From the NCBI GenBank assembly GCA_030159075.1, contig BROG01000403.1, positions 186,001-250,000 of the forward strand: DNA of 64,000 bases. The letters are read 5' to 3'. Origin of the DNA: Atrina japonica (Eukaryota > Mollusca > Bivalvia > Pterioida > Pinnidae). Under the pieces are notes generated by a model. The model had not been told where the DNA came from, made no database searches, and was given only the letters and a program-made list of their open reading frames with translations. Positions 36,495 to 48,689 of the stretch are shown here, in pieces (positions within the stretch are counted from its first letter, which is position 1; every line of letters starts with the position of its first letter). A program made the position numbers and the translations under genes.

Positions 36495-36581
36495 TTCAGT
36501 TTTTACGGATCCCTCGCCATCATTAACGAATTTCAATTCTCTACCACTGGAATTCACAAAATTATCTTTGGGGTTCTCCAT
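36394..36581 (-). CDS. KIF12-like: Candidate alternative first exon C (62-residue N-terminus with poly-Asn)
   Basis: The segment is 188 nt, with ATG at 36581 and an in-frame TGA 27 nt upstream. It reads MENPKDNFVNSSGRELKF, then VNDGEGSVKTE, an unbroken run of 12 asparagines, then GPDDKGKGFTGRSTLKIS and NPF. It ends GG then GTGAGTATT, phase 2, giving glycine on splicing to the exon at 13231. The asparagine run is encoded by a nearly pure AAT microsatellite. No domain is recognised. The donor is strong and the phase matches; there is no transcript evidence. Confidence 0.62.
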
Positions 36582-36599
36582 TTCTACTTTATAAAATCC

Positions 36600-38960
36600 C
36601 CTTGTTCATTAATTGATGATCCACTTTTAGAATTTGTACTCTTATTCTTCTATATCCATTGGAAGTTTCACATTATTTCCATTCCGAACTAAAACGTCCG
36701 TATGCAAGCTCCAATCATGTACAATACAATCGCTCCGTGCTAGTCGTAATAAACCAGAAATAGTTGAATAATGCAAAAATTAAGACGGGAAATAGACGGT
36801 TATTTAAAAAATCGTTAACAATATTGCGCTCTGTGGGTTAATATAGCTCTTTGTGCAGTAATTAAATGATATATACGCAACCTGTTTATACGACAAGATA
36901 TACAGTAAGTTTATCACACATAATTTGTATGTCCATTTAAATAATGGAACTCTTCAAATCTTGATTTAAACAAGCTTCCCCTTAGCAACAAATGATATAT
37001 ATTTTAACACACTCCAATATCAGCAGGAAAAGAACACGTTTGAGATTTGAAAACTGTTTGACTTTTTACACCCCGGACTTATCTACACAATGCTTGTCCA
37101 TGATACTTCCAAATTCTAAAACATAATGTATCAAAGCGCCTTGGTATCCGGTAAGTATCCGATGAGTATAATCATTTCTCGGTCCACGTCTTTCTTTACA
37201 CGTACCCGCATTATCATTGCACGTTGCTTCAGTGCTTTAAAACAAAACAGCTCGGTGATCTTAAACACCCGTGAAACAAAAGAAGACATTTACGTTAATC
37301 CGACCCTCTGATTCCTATCAGCGATAGCATGGCATTGTCTTGTAAATGTTTAAATGAGTAATATGTCTGTAGCAATGTATAGATTTATAAGTAAACATTA
37401 ATATACAGTGTCTTGTTGGCTAAAGGTTTTAAGGGGTTTTATCAAATGTTATTTTCTTATAAGCTAAGTACTAACAAAGTGGAATCCGCAGGTAACTTGT
37501 TCAACAAGAAGCAACAGGTACGATCGAGTAAAGATGTCAAAAAAAAAGTATAATCCCCTCATTAATGAATATAATTGCTTAATTAACTCGCGACTAGCAC
37601 GTCTTGCAATGCGCTTAATAAGAGAAAAATACTCACACCACACACACACACACACACACATCGGACATTTTTTTTCTGTTTAATATTTTGGCTCTATAGC
37701 CAAAACCAAGCGTCATTTACTAATGTTATAATTAAAATTCAGTTAGTACAGGACAATTATGTCTTGGATCCATTTCAGTTTGTTAAAAATTCAACAGAAG
37801 TAAAGGGCACACACTGTCAAAGAGGCATACAGTCATATATCAATCCCTACTATCATGTTCCAACTTTTTTTGATTTACCAGGGGTTTTACCCCCCACCCC
37901 CAAAAAAAGACAAAGTAAGTGGGAACACGATACTACTATAAAACTAAGTTTTTGTAACGTTATCAAAGTTTGAAATTGGACGATGTAAGAGTATCGTTGA
38001 AACTTTCAAAAAGTTTGAAGCAGAATGTGTGAACTTATCTGGGAAATAACCTTGGATTTATTCAGGAAAACAAATATTTCTTCACTTTGTTAATTTTATT
38101 AAAGTCAATAGAGTCTATCTTTTTAAAAATATTTCGATTTCTGCGTAGGCCTGTAACACAATGGCAGAGTATAAACCACGGTTCCCTTTGATAACTAGAA
38201 TTATTTTGACGACGGATTATAAGAATGATGGACAGAACATATAAATGTACAATGTAGTGAGTTTTCTGATGGGACTACATGACTGTAATCAACCCCCCTG
38301 AAAATCGTGTCACAAAAAAATCTATTGTTTGTGTACATATTGGGACTTATAATAGGAAATTTCCGTTTAATCTTATAATTCTAAATTATGTAACACATGA
38401 ACGACGCTTTTAAAGTGCCCATACAAAACACATGTAATAGAAAAGACTTTCACCATTAACCTTGACAGCTGAACCGTCGCCCTGCAGTTCAAGACAATCG
38501 TTAAGCAGAGTTAATCGCCAAATTCTGACCGTGTTGACACATACGCATCCACAAATACCCCCACAATACTTCGTGACGTAAAAATACGAGAGTCATTGTT
38601 TATTTATAAACTATTATCACACCCTTATGTCTTATGTATTAATAATTTGATAATTCTAGCATGTATATGAAAGATTGTATAACACGAAGACAGTTGACCA
38701 ATGATCAGAAAACGGCAAACGGCACGTGAGATCTTAAAACACGTAGAAATGGTACTTTCATGTGTTGTTATCTAAACTTATAATTATGGATGTAATCGAC
38801 ACGAATGTATTTCTTTTCAATTAAAATGGAAGGTTCATATTTTAAAACGACATTTTGACTTATGAAAAATGGATTATTTTCAAACAAATTGCATTTTTGT
38901 TATATTTTCCTAGTAAAATCACAACAATGGAAATGACCCCTCCTAGGAGTCTTTCAAACC
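36600..38960. other. Upstream of first exon C, nothing further recognised
   Basis: Holds hairpin copy 3 and a short (AC)n at 37638-37660. No coding sequence recognised. Confidence 0.4.
37853..37932. repeat. ACCAGGGGTTTYACC hairpin family, copy 3
   Basis: ATCATGTTCCAACTTTTTTT and AGTAAGTGGGAACACGAT around the inverted core GATTTACCAGGGGTTTTACC. Confidence 0.6.
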
Positions 38961-38967
38961 TTTTAAA

Positions 38968-39185
38968 AAGGGGCTATCGTGGCCGAGTGGTCAGAACATT
39001 GCGCTTTAAACAATGAAGTCTCTCACTTTCAGTCAGCACAGGTTCGATTCCCACTGGAACGTTAACTGATTTTGCGAGAAAGTTCTCATGTTATTTTCGG
39101 AAGTTCAACGCTCAAACATTCCCTCTAAGTCCAAGTGTCACCATATCACTAGACGCTTAAACACTGGTTTTGGCGGACGTTTTAA
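38968..39185 (+). mobile_element. SINE family B
   Basis: The head reads CGTGGCCGAGTGGTCAGAAC with B box GGTTCGATTCCC. The body is diverged but keeps GTTAACTGATTTTGCGAGAA. Not a tRNA gene: the acceptor stem does not close and the SINE body follows. Confidence 0.7.
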
Positions 39186-39544
39186 CACTTACTTTTTCTT
39201 TTTAAAGTCAAACGTTTTCTTCTATGCCCGTGCATTTTATTAGCATGATCTTTTGTAAGTTGAAAGAGGCTTCAAATGACAGATACAGATTTTACAGTGA
39301 TTTCAGTATCGAGTTAGAAAACACATTACCCGTAATTTCAAAAGGAAGATGGAATTTTGTAATTCACAATTATCTTGCAATTGCTTTATTTGGGGATACA
39401 TGTACAGGATGTATATAGTTAACTACACTCATTATACAAAGATATACCTCTCACCACCTTTTATGGAAGATCAATGTCTCAAACAGCAATTATATTTTAA
39501 TCCCATTCTATATTTTACATGGACAACTAAGTAACTGTTAGTTT

Positions 39545-40805
39545 GCTTTAAAGACACAAAGCGGTATATTTCTCTATCGTGAAACACGAACGTGATATAT
39601 TTCTGAATCTTGTACAACCAAAAGCGATAGACTTTTCTATCATAAACAGGTCTAAGCGATATATCTATCTATCGTATATAACACAAACCAATATATTTCT
39701 CTATCGTTTACAACCCAAATTAATATAATTTTGAATTGTATACAACCCAAAACAACATATTTCTCTATCGTATACAGCCCAAAGCGATTGCTTTTTCTAT
39801 CGTATAGAGCCCAAAGGGATTGATTTCTCCATCGTAAAGCAATAAATTGAATTGAATTTCTTTATCGTACTATACAGCCCAAAGCAACAATATTTTCTAT
39901 GATATACAACCCAAAGCAACATACTTCTTTGTCGTGAAATAACTAAAACAACAGATTTTTTATGATGTACAATCCAAAGGAACATATTTTTCTATCGTCA
40001 ATTAACCAAAACAACATATGTCTCTATGTAATACAATCCAAAACAACAGATTTTTCTATGATATACAACCCAAAACAACAGATATTATTATCGTGAAATA
40101 ACAAAAACAACAGTTTTCTATATCGTGAAATAACCAAAACAACAAAATTTCCCTATGATATACAACCCAAAATAACAGATATATTTATCGTAAAATAACA
40201 ACAACAAAAACAACAGCAACAGATTTCTCTATCGTGGAATAACCAAAACAACAAATTTCTCTCTCGTGAAATAACCAAAACAACAAATTTCTGTATGATA
40301 CACAACACAAAACAACAGATTTCTCTATGATATACAACAAAGCAACAGATATATTTATCGTGAAATAACCAAAAACAACAGATTTCTCCATCGTGAAATA
40401 ACTAAAACAACAAGTTTCTCTATCGTGAAATAACAAAAAAAAACATAATTTTCTATGATATACAACCCAAAACAACAGATTTCTAATTCTTGAAATAACC
40501 AGAATAACAAATTTCTCTATGATATACATCCCTCGTGAAATAACCAAAACAACAGATTTCTCTATGATATACAACCCGAAACAACAGATTTCTCTATCGT
40601 ATACAATTTAAAGCGACGACTTTTTGTATCATGTACAGATCAAACTGATAGATTTCTCTATCATATACAACCCAAAGCGACGGGTTTCTCTATCGTAAAC
40701 GAAACAAAAGTGATATATTTCTCTGTCGCATGCAACCCAAAGCGAGAGATTTTATCGTATTACATACAATCCCGAACGTATCGTATACAACCCGAAGCGA
40801 TAAAC
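39545..40805. repeat. ~32-bp degenerate tandem repeat field (1.3 kb)
   Basis: Units alternate between TATCGTATACAACCCAAAGC, then GATAGATTTCTC, and TATCGTGAAATAACCAAAAC, then AACAGATTTCTC. About 38 units with variable spacing. The minus-strand open frame is a repeat artefact. Confidence 0.88.
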
Positions 40806-40816
40806 ACGTATTTCTT

Positions 40817-40892
40817 TAGCCTGGGATCCTGGCTTACTTGTGCTAACGCTGTCAGTAATAACGAAGGATGATTGGGCCAGGAACCCAGGCTA
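40817..40892. mobile_element. 76-bp mini-MITE at the edge of the repeat field
   Basis: TAGCCTGGGATCCTGGC and GCCAGGAACCCAGGCTA are 17-bp inverted ends with one mismatch. Confidence 0.75.
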
Positions 40893-41094
40893 ATATTTCT
40901 TTATCAATCTTATACAGAACTAAGCAATAAATTTGTCTATCAGATACGAAACAAAGTAATGGATTTATCTGGTTATGTAACCAACAGATTTTGTACAACT
41001 AAAAATACTCGATTTCTCTATTCTTACTTAACAAATTGTAAGATATCTCTTATGTCATACATCAAATAGTGTTGGGTACTCATTCCAAACAACA

Positions 41095-41340
41095 AACAAG
41101 TAAAATGTTTGATTTCTCATATTAGACAACCAATGATATTTAGATTTCTCATATTAGACAACCAATGATATTTAGATTTCTTATATTAACAACCAGACTG
41201 AATGATATTTAGATTTCTCATATCAAACAACCAATGGTATTTAGATTTCTTATATTAACAACCAAATTGAATGATATTTAGATTTCTCATATCAAACAAC
41301 CGATGGTATTTAGATTTCTTATATTAAACAACATAGAGTG
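41095..41340. repeat. ~32-bp tandem repeat
   Basis: Units of CAACCAATGATATTTAGATT then TCTCATATTAGA, about 6 copies with longer variants. Confidence 0.85.
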
Positions 41341-41379
41341 TTAGATTAACAATATTACGCAACCAATTAAAGTACAAGA

Positions 41380-41728
41380 CTTCCCTAACACAACTGATAT
41401 TGTAAGGTTTCTCCAATACAACCAATAGTGTTGTGTTATTTCTCCAATACAACTGTCATTTGCTAACTTTTAAATTTCCAGTTTAAAAGTAGTTAGCAAA
41501 TGACACAACCAATAGTGTTGAATGATATCTTCAATACAACCAATAGTGTTAAATTCTGTCTCCAAATCAACCAACAGTGTTGGATTATTTCTCAAATACT
41601 CAAATACAGCCAACGGTGTTAAAATTATTTCTCAACTACAACCAATAGTGTTGAAGTCTTTCCCGAATACAACCAATAGTGTTGAATTCTTTCTCCAATA
41701 CAACCAATAGTGTTGAATTTTGTCGATT
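41380..41728. repeat. ~31-bp tandem repeat with internal hairpin
   Basis: Units TCTCCAATACAACCAATAGT then GTTGAATTCTT. A hairpin (41454-41505; arms TGTCATTTGCTAACTTTTAA, loop of about 7) is inserted between two units. Confidence 0.85.
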
Positions 41729-42128
41729 TTGTTAGATTTATCGATCTGGCACCCAATAACTCAGTTATAGACATTTTAAACAATCAATAAATAAATGACA
41801 GAATAGTCTAATATTATCAGCTCTTCACTTTTTGATACTAAAATTGAAGTTTTCAATTGTGAGTACAGTGTTACCTCTGATACAAGTAAAACGTGTAAAC
41901 TTTATAATTCTATCTTCTATTACCAATGATTTTAAGTTTTGCTATTTTATACTGCCAATGATGACAATATCTTCAATCTTTTAACATAAGTGTTAAAAAT
42001 ATCTCTGTTACAACTTGTAGTAATATATTTTTGTCTGTCATTTAACAAGGATTGGTTCTTATTTAACTATACAATGTATATTTAACAATTTACCAGCTGC
42101 AAATGAAATTCCTTGGTCCAATGATTTA

Positions 42129-42152
42129 TATATATATATATATATAATATAT

Positions 42153-42195
<43 letters not shown>
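42129..42195. repeat. (TA)n microsatellite
   Basis: TA tract with phase slips (TAATAT). Confidence 0.93.
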
Positions 42196-42202
<7 letters not shown>

Positions 42203-43001
42203 CGGTCCAAGTATATACATGTATATATTTATTTCCGATCTTCATGTAGTTGGAATAGTATGCATCTCCCTATCGCTAAATATTTTAAACTGACGTGTGT
42301 GTGTATGTGTGTTTATTTTAATTTTATTTTTACTATTTTCCAATTTTTGTAATAGAAATTCAACACTCCACGAAATGCATGTAGATATACATATTTCCAG
42401 TATATCAGATTAAAACTGGGTAAATGGCTTCTGTACAATCAACAGATTGATATGTTTTCAGTACATGTATAGGCTACAATCTAAATACAGCAGTCTTTAT
42501 CTCAAATGATTTTCACTTCCCTAACAAAAAGGTAGACTAATTCTATAATTGAATCCAATGTAATTCATACATAAATATGAATATTTCTTTTATACGTTCT
42601 CAGTTTGATCTCTGTTACTCCACAAACAATAAATGATAGAAATCCACCCCAAGTATATACAGATTTCTCTATCTCACACGGCCTGTATTTCTCTAAAGTG
42701 CAATCTCCATCTCTGTATGTAATTCACTATATAACATAATTTGTATCGATGGGCATATTTTTTTTTTAACTTCAAATCGAAATAATCGAAATCGAATTAT
42801 TTTCTGTCTCAAACAATGGAAACGGACATACATTAATTTTGGATTTATATTTATTTTGTATTTTTCGTTATACCTGTACATATTAATAAGCTCCATTGGC
42901 ATATTTCTCATACAATGTTTGAGACAAATGAATGACAATAATTTTATAGTATAAGTTTTAGACACCTTTTACAGACTTCGTTTTACTATGAAATGAACAG
43001 C

Positions 43002-43260
43002 TTGTGATGGTCTAGTATTAGAGCGTTCGACTTACAAGCGGAAAGTCCCGGGTTCGATTCCCGATACTGGGTCATACCAAAGGATTTTAAAATGCCTTTG
43101 CCAAGCACTCGATAAACGGAGTGAAAAGTGACAGGTCTTTCGGAAGAGACTTAAAGCCGATGTCCGTGTACATGACACGTAAATGAGTCCTCAATGCATT
43201 GACGACAACGGTTCACAACATAGGTAAGAGTCTGTAGCACTTCATATTAGCTCCATATTA
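43002..43260 (+). mobile_element. SINE family C (Val-tRNA-like head)
   Basis: The head GATGGTCTAGTATTAGAGCG followed by B box GGGTTCGATTCCCG is close to tRNA-Val. A SINE body follows (TGCCTTTGCCAAGCACTCG, GACAGGTCTTTCGGAAGAGA). Relatives are at 47355 and 56450. Confidence 0.75.
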
Positions 43261-44142
43261 ATATGTCATTGTTGTACATATAATAGTATTCCTTTTATAA
43301 TAGTTTAGTTACTTGTATGTAGAAAATACTTGGTATTGTTATATTTATTTTTGAGTCAAAACAACACCAACAACAACAACATTATAAAGTTCTACATATA
43401 TGTGAATTCGAATAAAATGGTCGGAACCCTACAGGCAACTCCGACTTATTATTTATATAGAAGAATAAAGGAGATACACTGTTACTTAAGTGGAAAATCC
43501 TCTGACAGGTGACATGTAACCCTTACTTGCCTAAATATCCTAGTGGTATATTCTTTTCTATTGTTTAAGACCAGACTATTATAGTCTATAGGGGGTAAAA
43601 GGATTAAAGAATACTAAAAATCAAACACACTATGCAATGAGTTCTGAGAAAACCTTCTATTTAACCATTATTATCTAAATTCCTTAATAATCTTACTTGG
43701 TAGACTTTGCATATTATCTGAATACAACAGAAACTTTAAACCCCAGTGGACTGTATCGCAGTATTGAAACAACAGAAGAGGCACAACTCGAGCAACACTA
43801 CGTGTGTTTAAGTATATCTCTGTAATCAACACAATATACACGTACATGTATATGATAAGCTAGATACGACAAATATTGGGGAAGGAATTGTTTTAACGAA
43901 ATTGGTCACTCAATGCAGTGATAAGAAAGTCAACCCAACCCCCTACCGTCATCATTTTGTACCATCACTAAAAATGCTATATAAAGCGGATCTAGCATTG
44001 TACCCCTTATAACGTATATGTTCATATTTTGGAAGCATTACGTTTAGCAAGTAAAAATCATGTTTTCAGACTTCGATCTACCAGCCATGACTGGGTATTA
44101 AAAAAAAAACGAAAAAAGAAAATATGATAAAAATTAATGAAT

Positions 44143-44200
44143 TGTCTTTTCACTTTTTGGCAAAACCCCTGCCAGATCATAAAAAAACAATGACAGATTT
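44143..44200. repeat. ACCAGGGGTTTYACC hairpin family, copy 4
   Basis: TTGTCTTTTCACTTTTTGGC, core AAAACCCCTGCCAGATC, then AAAAAAACAATGAC. Confidence 0.5.
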
Positions 44201-44392
44201 GATGCGCTCCATTGTAGAGGTATCTCTGGAGCCAAGATACTTTAACCTTTGAAACGAAGTGTGGTCAAAGTAGTACTAATATACATATATGAATGTACCT
44301 AGACTTTATTTGTTATTTTATGAATTATAGTAACATAGAGTGTATAGGTGAACGGGACATGTAATGAATGTATAATCACTTTGGTTTTCTTT

Positions 44393-44578
44393 ATATCAGA
44401 AAACAATTTTTGATATAAAAAAAACCATTTTCTGATATCAAAAAATCGAATTTCTGATATCAAAAATTCATTTTCTGATATCCAAAATCGAATTTCTGAT
44501 ATCAAAAAATCAAAATTAATTTTTGATATCAGAAATCCGATTTTGATATAAAAAAATTAACTTTTGATATCAGAAAAT
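44393..44578. repeat. ~17-bp palindromic GATATC repeat
   Basis: TTTCTGATATCAAAAAATCG and TTTTTGATATCAGAAATCCG alternate in both orientations; the centre GATATC is self-complementary, so neighbours can pair in many registers. Confidence 0.85.
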
Positions 44579-44579
44579 A

Positions 44580-46398
44580 GTAAATAAATACTAAAACGGC
44601 GCCCCACATCAGACTTTAGTAAATTGTCAAGTTGAGCTTATAAGACAAAACAAGTCTAGTTCAAGACATAAGACATATCCACAAAGGTTCAGTTACGATC
44701 ATATTGGTAGTTTATGAATGCAAATGAATTTACTTAACAAAGATAACTCAGGACACTTCGGTCTACGCATGCGCCTCTAACTAGTCATCAAGATAAGACC
44801 CGATTTGGCCGTAAGTCACAAATTCTAATTATTTGTAAAACGGTCCAAGTTGTAAGTGTGGTCCTAAGACTTTGGACCTTTTGTAAACGGACCCAGGACC
44901 CAAGGATCATGAGAAATTGTCAGCTTAAGTCAAAATTTGAAATAGGGCAACCTGGTAGTATATACCCCAATAGTGCTCTTAGATACCAAATGTGTGTTCG
45001 AAAATGCCATAAAAAGCATTCAATTGGAGATAGATATTTAGACATAAGTTTACTTCGTGATTCTAGACGTAGCACTTGGTGTTGTTGTACTATCGTACTG
45101 TTTGGTTATGTGACGCAAACACAGGATTAAATAATTAATTATATCATTTATATTTGGCCAAAACATCGATTGGCATTTTGGTACCAAAATATCTTTTGTT
45201 ATAAACAAAAACCTGCGATCTGCATGTACTTACAAGAATGATAGAATACAGATTGGTGTTTTCATTATCAATAGATAGTTTAAATATTATATGGACTGCA
45301 TCGTTATCTACCATCTATTACAAAATAGGTTGATTATAACCTGTACTTAATTTACATAATGGAAATCTATCATCAATGTCAGGAATGTCCGGGTATATCC
45401 CCGGAAATTCCGTAAAACATAACAGTCTTTGTTACTTTCTTATTCATATAGGAATTGATGAATAATTAAAGAGTGTACATTTCGTTCGAATGATGTCTTT
45501 GTAACTTAATTATATGTACCTTAAATATGATCTTGAACTTCTGTTCTTCTGTTTTCACCAAGGTATATACAGTGCTTAGTCTGGCATTATATCATAATAT
45601 GAAGCATTTGAGGTTTTTCAATAGATACTTTGCAGAGCCTTTGATGTATCATATCATGGACCCCTAAATTGTTTTTCCATTTTATTGTATACCCATTAAA
45701 GGGTTAATATATCGTATTGTTTCGTGTTTTTCGACAGTAAGAAAAAACAAAAAATCAGATATAACCATCTATACAGAATTTAATTTCTTTTTTTCTATCG
45801 TTTCTATTATTTTTAAAAGTGTATAATTATTATACGTTTCCTCGTCCCTTGCTTTCATAATACCGAATACTGTGATCTTATACCTAGTGTTTACTTCTGG
45901 ATATGCATGAATGTGTATTGGCTTTATTTATTCATTAAACTCAAATACTACCTAAACATAATGTAATTGTAACAACAACAGCTAACGGAATTTTTCTCTT
46001 TATTAACCCGTTAACTTTAATTTAATGTCAATGAGACATTTCGAGAGAACGTTTCAAGAAGTTATAGAATAGGGAATTTAAAAGTCTCTTGTCTTCGCCA
46101 CCTTAAGTCAGTTGACAGAAAGACCTCCAGCGATGATTTGTGTAATGGTAAATTGATAGATAAACCGAGTGCTCGACAGGTAGAGTTTAAACCTTTCCCG
46201 ACGACTGGGAACACACCATTGTACATTTCCTTTGATGTTACATTTTGGGGTGATGTAAGTTCCCGCCATTTTGATAACATGGATATAGAGATATGGTGGA
46301 AGTCTTGTTTGGGTATATTTGTACTAAACAAAGCAACTAAGCAACTACTATGTAGTACATAGTGTGTCCAAGTACTAGTCTTGTTTTCATTGTAACTT
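44580..46398. other. Non-coding; overlapping open frames at 46062-46362 unassigned
   Basis: The minus frame VTSKEMYNGVFPVVGKGLNS and the plus frame over the same bases are both open. Neither shows a known motif, and I cannot decide between transposon relic and chance. Confidence 0.35.
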
Positions 46399-46686
46399 GG
46401 TTGGTTGGTTGGTTGTATTGTTGTTTAACGTCCCACACACTCAAGAATTTTTTACTCATATGGAGACATCACCAATGCCGGCGAAGAGCTCCAAAGTTTG
46501 GCCTATGTTCGGCACTTACGGCCATTAAGCAGTGAGGGTTCTTTAACGTGCCGAAGCCTACTGGGACACGGGACCTCGGTTTTTACGGTCTAATCCGAGG
46601 ACAGGAAACCAACCTGCTGCTGGCTGGACTCGAACTCCCGACCTCGCGATCAAAGTCGAGCGCTCTACCGACTGAGCAAGGCCGGT
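46399..46686 (-). mobile_element. SINE family A, reverse copy
   Basis: It has the same body as the copies at 1507 and 23160 (GTTCTTTAACGTGCCGAAGC, then the reversed head CGAGCGCTCTACCGACTGAG). The 3' tail reads as a GGTT repeat on the plus strand. Confidence 0.8.
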
Positions 46687-46877
46687 TCTCACTGTATCTA
46701 ATTTAAGCCCTGTTTATGTGACCAAATTTTTACTCCATGAAAAGATCTGCATGATATGTAAATACTATAATCACGTAAACTGTAAAAGCAAATTTGCTAT
46801 GCGTTCACACGGAAAGCAGATCATAAAATTATGTATAACCTTGCTATTGGCACATTTTTTTTTATCTAAAAAAGCAT

Positions 46878-47255
46878 TCAAAATTGATAGACAGCTGTGT
46901 ATTCAAAGACCAAATAATTGATTTGACGGGAGAGAAAAGCTTTGCTTTTTTCAAGAAACAAATTCAAGAGTTTGTTGGACTGACATTTAAAAGAATAAAT
47001 TAAATGGTCAACAATGGATCGAACATTTTCGAATGAGATTTGTCCAAAATATTTTGTTAGAAATTTTTTTTTAACCAAGACTGCAAAGCAATATTGTTCA
47101 AAATATAATTCAACTTGCGCCTCGTCTTTTTGCCATTTCGTTTTTGGCTTTTCCTGAAGAGGACCACATGTATAAAATTCACGAGGTTGGATATTATCTC
47201 TAATTATCTGCACATCTCTATTGTAGAGGTTGGGATTTGGCTGTCACTTTCAAAA
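46878..47255 (-). pseudogene. Unrecognised coding-like frame without a start
   Basis: A stop-free minus-strand frame of about 125 codons begins after a TGA near 47255. It reads QPNPNLYNRDVQIIRDNIQP, REFYTCGPLQEKPKTKWQ, and later FENVRSIVDHLIYSFK. There is no ATG near its start. The N-terminal third has protein-like composition; the C-terminal part is AT-driven. No domain recognised. It may be a transposon or host relic or chance. Confidence 0.25.
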
Positions 47256-47354
47256 TTACTAACATCAGTAAATATACCAGCATGCAAATTTTTCACATGA
47301 AGTCAGTGCAGATTTTCTCCACATTTGTCACTCACAGGTTTTGATTGTTGTGTT

Positions 47355-47668
47355 TAACTGTTGTTTGACATCCCACCAAGATTTGTTTTACTAATATTGA
47401 GATGTATCCGCTTTGATGATAGGCCATGAAGTTTTGTCTGTGCAAATGCCTGAGGTCAAAGTAGATAGGGCTCTTTAACGCGCCTCCTCTATTGTCTTTT
47501 TCAAATCTTATCCGAAAGACCTGTGGGTTTTACCGCGTATGCCGAGCGCTTGACAAAGGAATAGTTACTACCCGTTTTTAAAATTTTTCCGGTATGGCCC
47601 AATACCGGGAATCGAACCCTGGACTCCCCACTGAGGACTCAAGCGCTTTAACACCAGAGCACCAGAAG
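47355..47668 (-). mobile_element. SINE family C, reverse copy
   Basis: Reversed head at the right end (GGGAATCGAACCCTGGACTC, then AACACCAGAGC) and a body with TTATCCGAAAGACCTGTGGG and CCGAGCGCTTGACAAAGGAA. The 3' tail near 47360 (GTTGTTTGACATCCCACC) resembles the tail of family A, so the two families share a 3' module. Confidence 0.72.
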
Positions 47669-48517
47669 CGTTCATATGTACTTTGTATGTACATCATATT
47701 TCTATCCGCGTGATACCGAAATAAGAACAGGCTCACATTTTCCAGGACGCGGTATGTACTGATATCGCCCGAATAAGAGATAGTGAAACATTTCGATTTA
47801 AGTATAAAGTAGTGCACACAACTGTATCAGGGGTGACTTTGGGAAAATCACAAGGATTATTTTGTCAAATCGTCGATGATTTGCGGCTCAAAATTTGTCA
47901 ATACTAAATACTACACTCGTAGTACAGCAAATACCACGGTGTGTGTTCGTTGATAGATTGAAATGTACCCTCTAAACTTCATGTTCCAGAATTCCTTTTA
48001 TAGGTTTGTGTAAATATCATTCCATGTAAAAACGGGATAGTAACTCTTTCCTTTATGTAGGACTTTAGCGAGATTTCAGTTTAAGTACTTCATGTATAAT
48101 ATTGAAATCGAGTGCTGATCGTAATGAATGCTATCTGCCTGTAATACAAGTTAGAAGTACATACGATTGGTGTTTGTCACACTTATCAAGTATAAAATGG
48201 AACAGAAAGTGTAGATAGCTCGTAAACGTTTGCAATTACGCAAAATACGTTACTGTAGCAAAGATACAAGGATATGTTAACAGCGACGTCCGGTGGTATT
48301 GACCAAATACATCTTTTATTGCATAATGTCCTAATCTGAGAATAATTATGTGCAAAATGCAAACCATCAGTACTATGTTATCTTTCAAACAAATATGCAC
48401 TCTTGAAATCATGGCTCGGGAGACATAACTACAATATAAAGGACAAAATGCTGATATCGTACCCCCACATACCACCCCGTATGTCCAACTGTATAAAATG
48501 ATAGTAAAACTACTTAC

Positions 48518-48642
48518 AGAGACGACACGATGCTCAGCTTACGGTCTATCTGTTGCGGGTCATCATCCTCGACCCTCATGTTATCCGTTAAAGTGCTCCA
48601 TCTCTGTGGCTTTAAACCGTTATTTATTTCGTTCAAGGTCAT
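48518..48642 (-). CDS. KIF12-like: Candidate alternative first exon D, most distal (42-residue N-terminus)
   Basis: The segment is 125 nt, with ATG at 48642 and an in-frame TGA 15 nt upstream. It encodes MTLNEINNGLKPQRWSTL, then TDNMRVEDDDPQQIDRKL and SIVSS. It ends CT then GTAAGTAG, an excellent donor in phase 2. Splicing to 13231 would give SIVSSLSTTTLSS over an intron of about 35 kb. A TATA-like sequence lies about 72 nt upstream of the ATG. It could instead be the first exon of a different gene, but no other acceptor-bearing coding exon was recognised between here and the motor exons. Confidence 0.6.
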
Positions 48643-48689
48643 GACGTGCCCGTGTCAATTTTTGTAGAAATACAAAATAAGCCAAATAA

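Noticed and set aside
43005..43070. tRNA-Val gene
   Set aside because: A and B boxes are good, but the acceptor stem does not pair and a SINE body continues; two more copies with the same body exist in the window.
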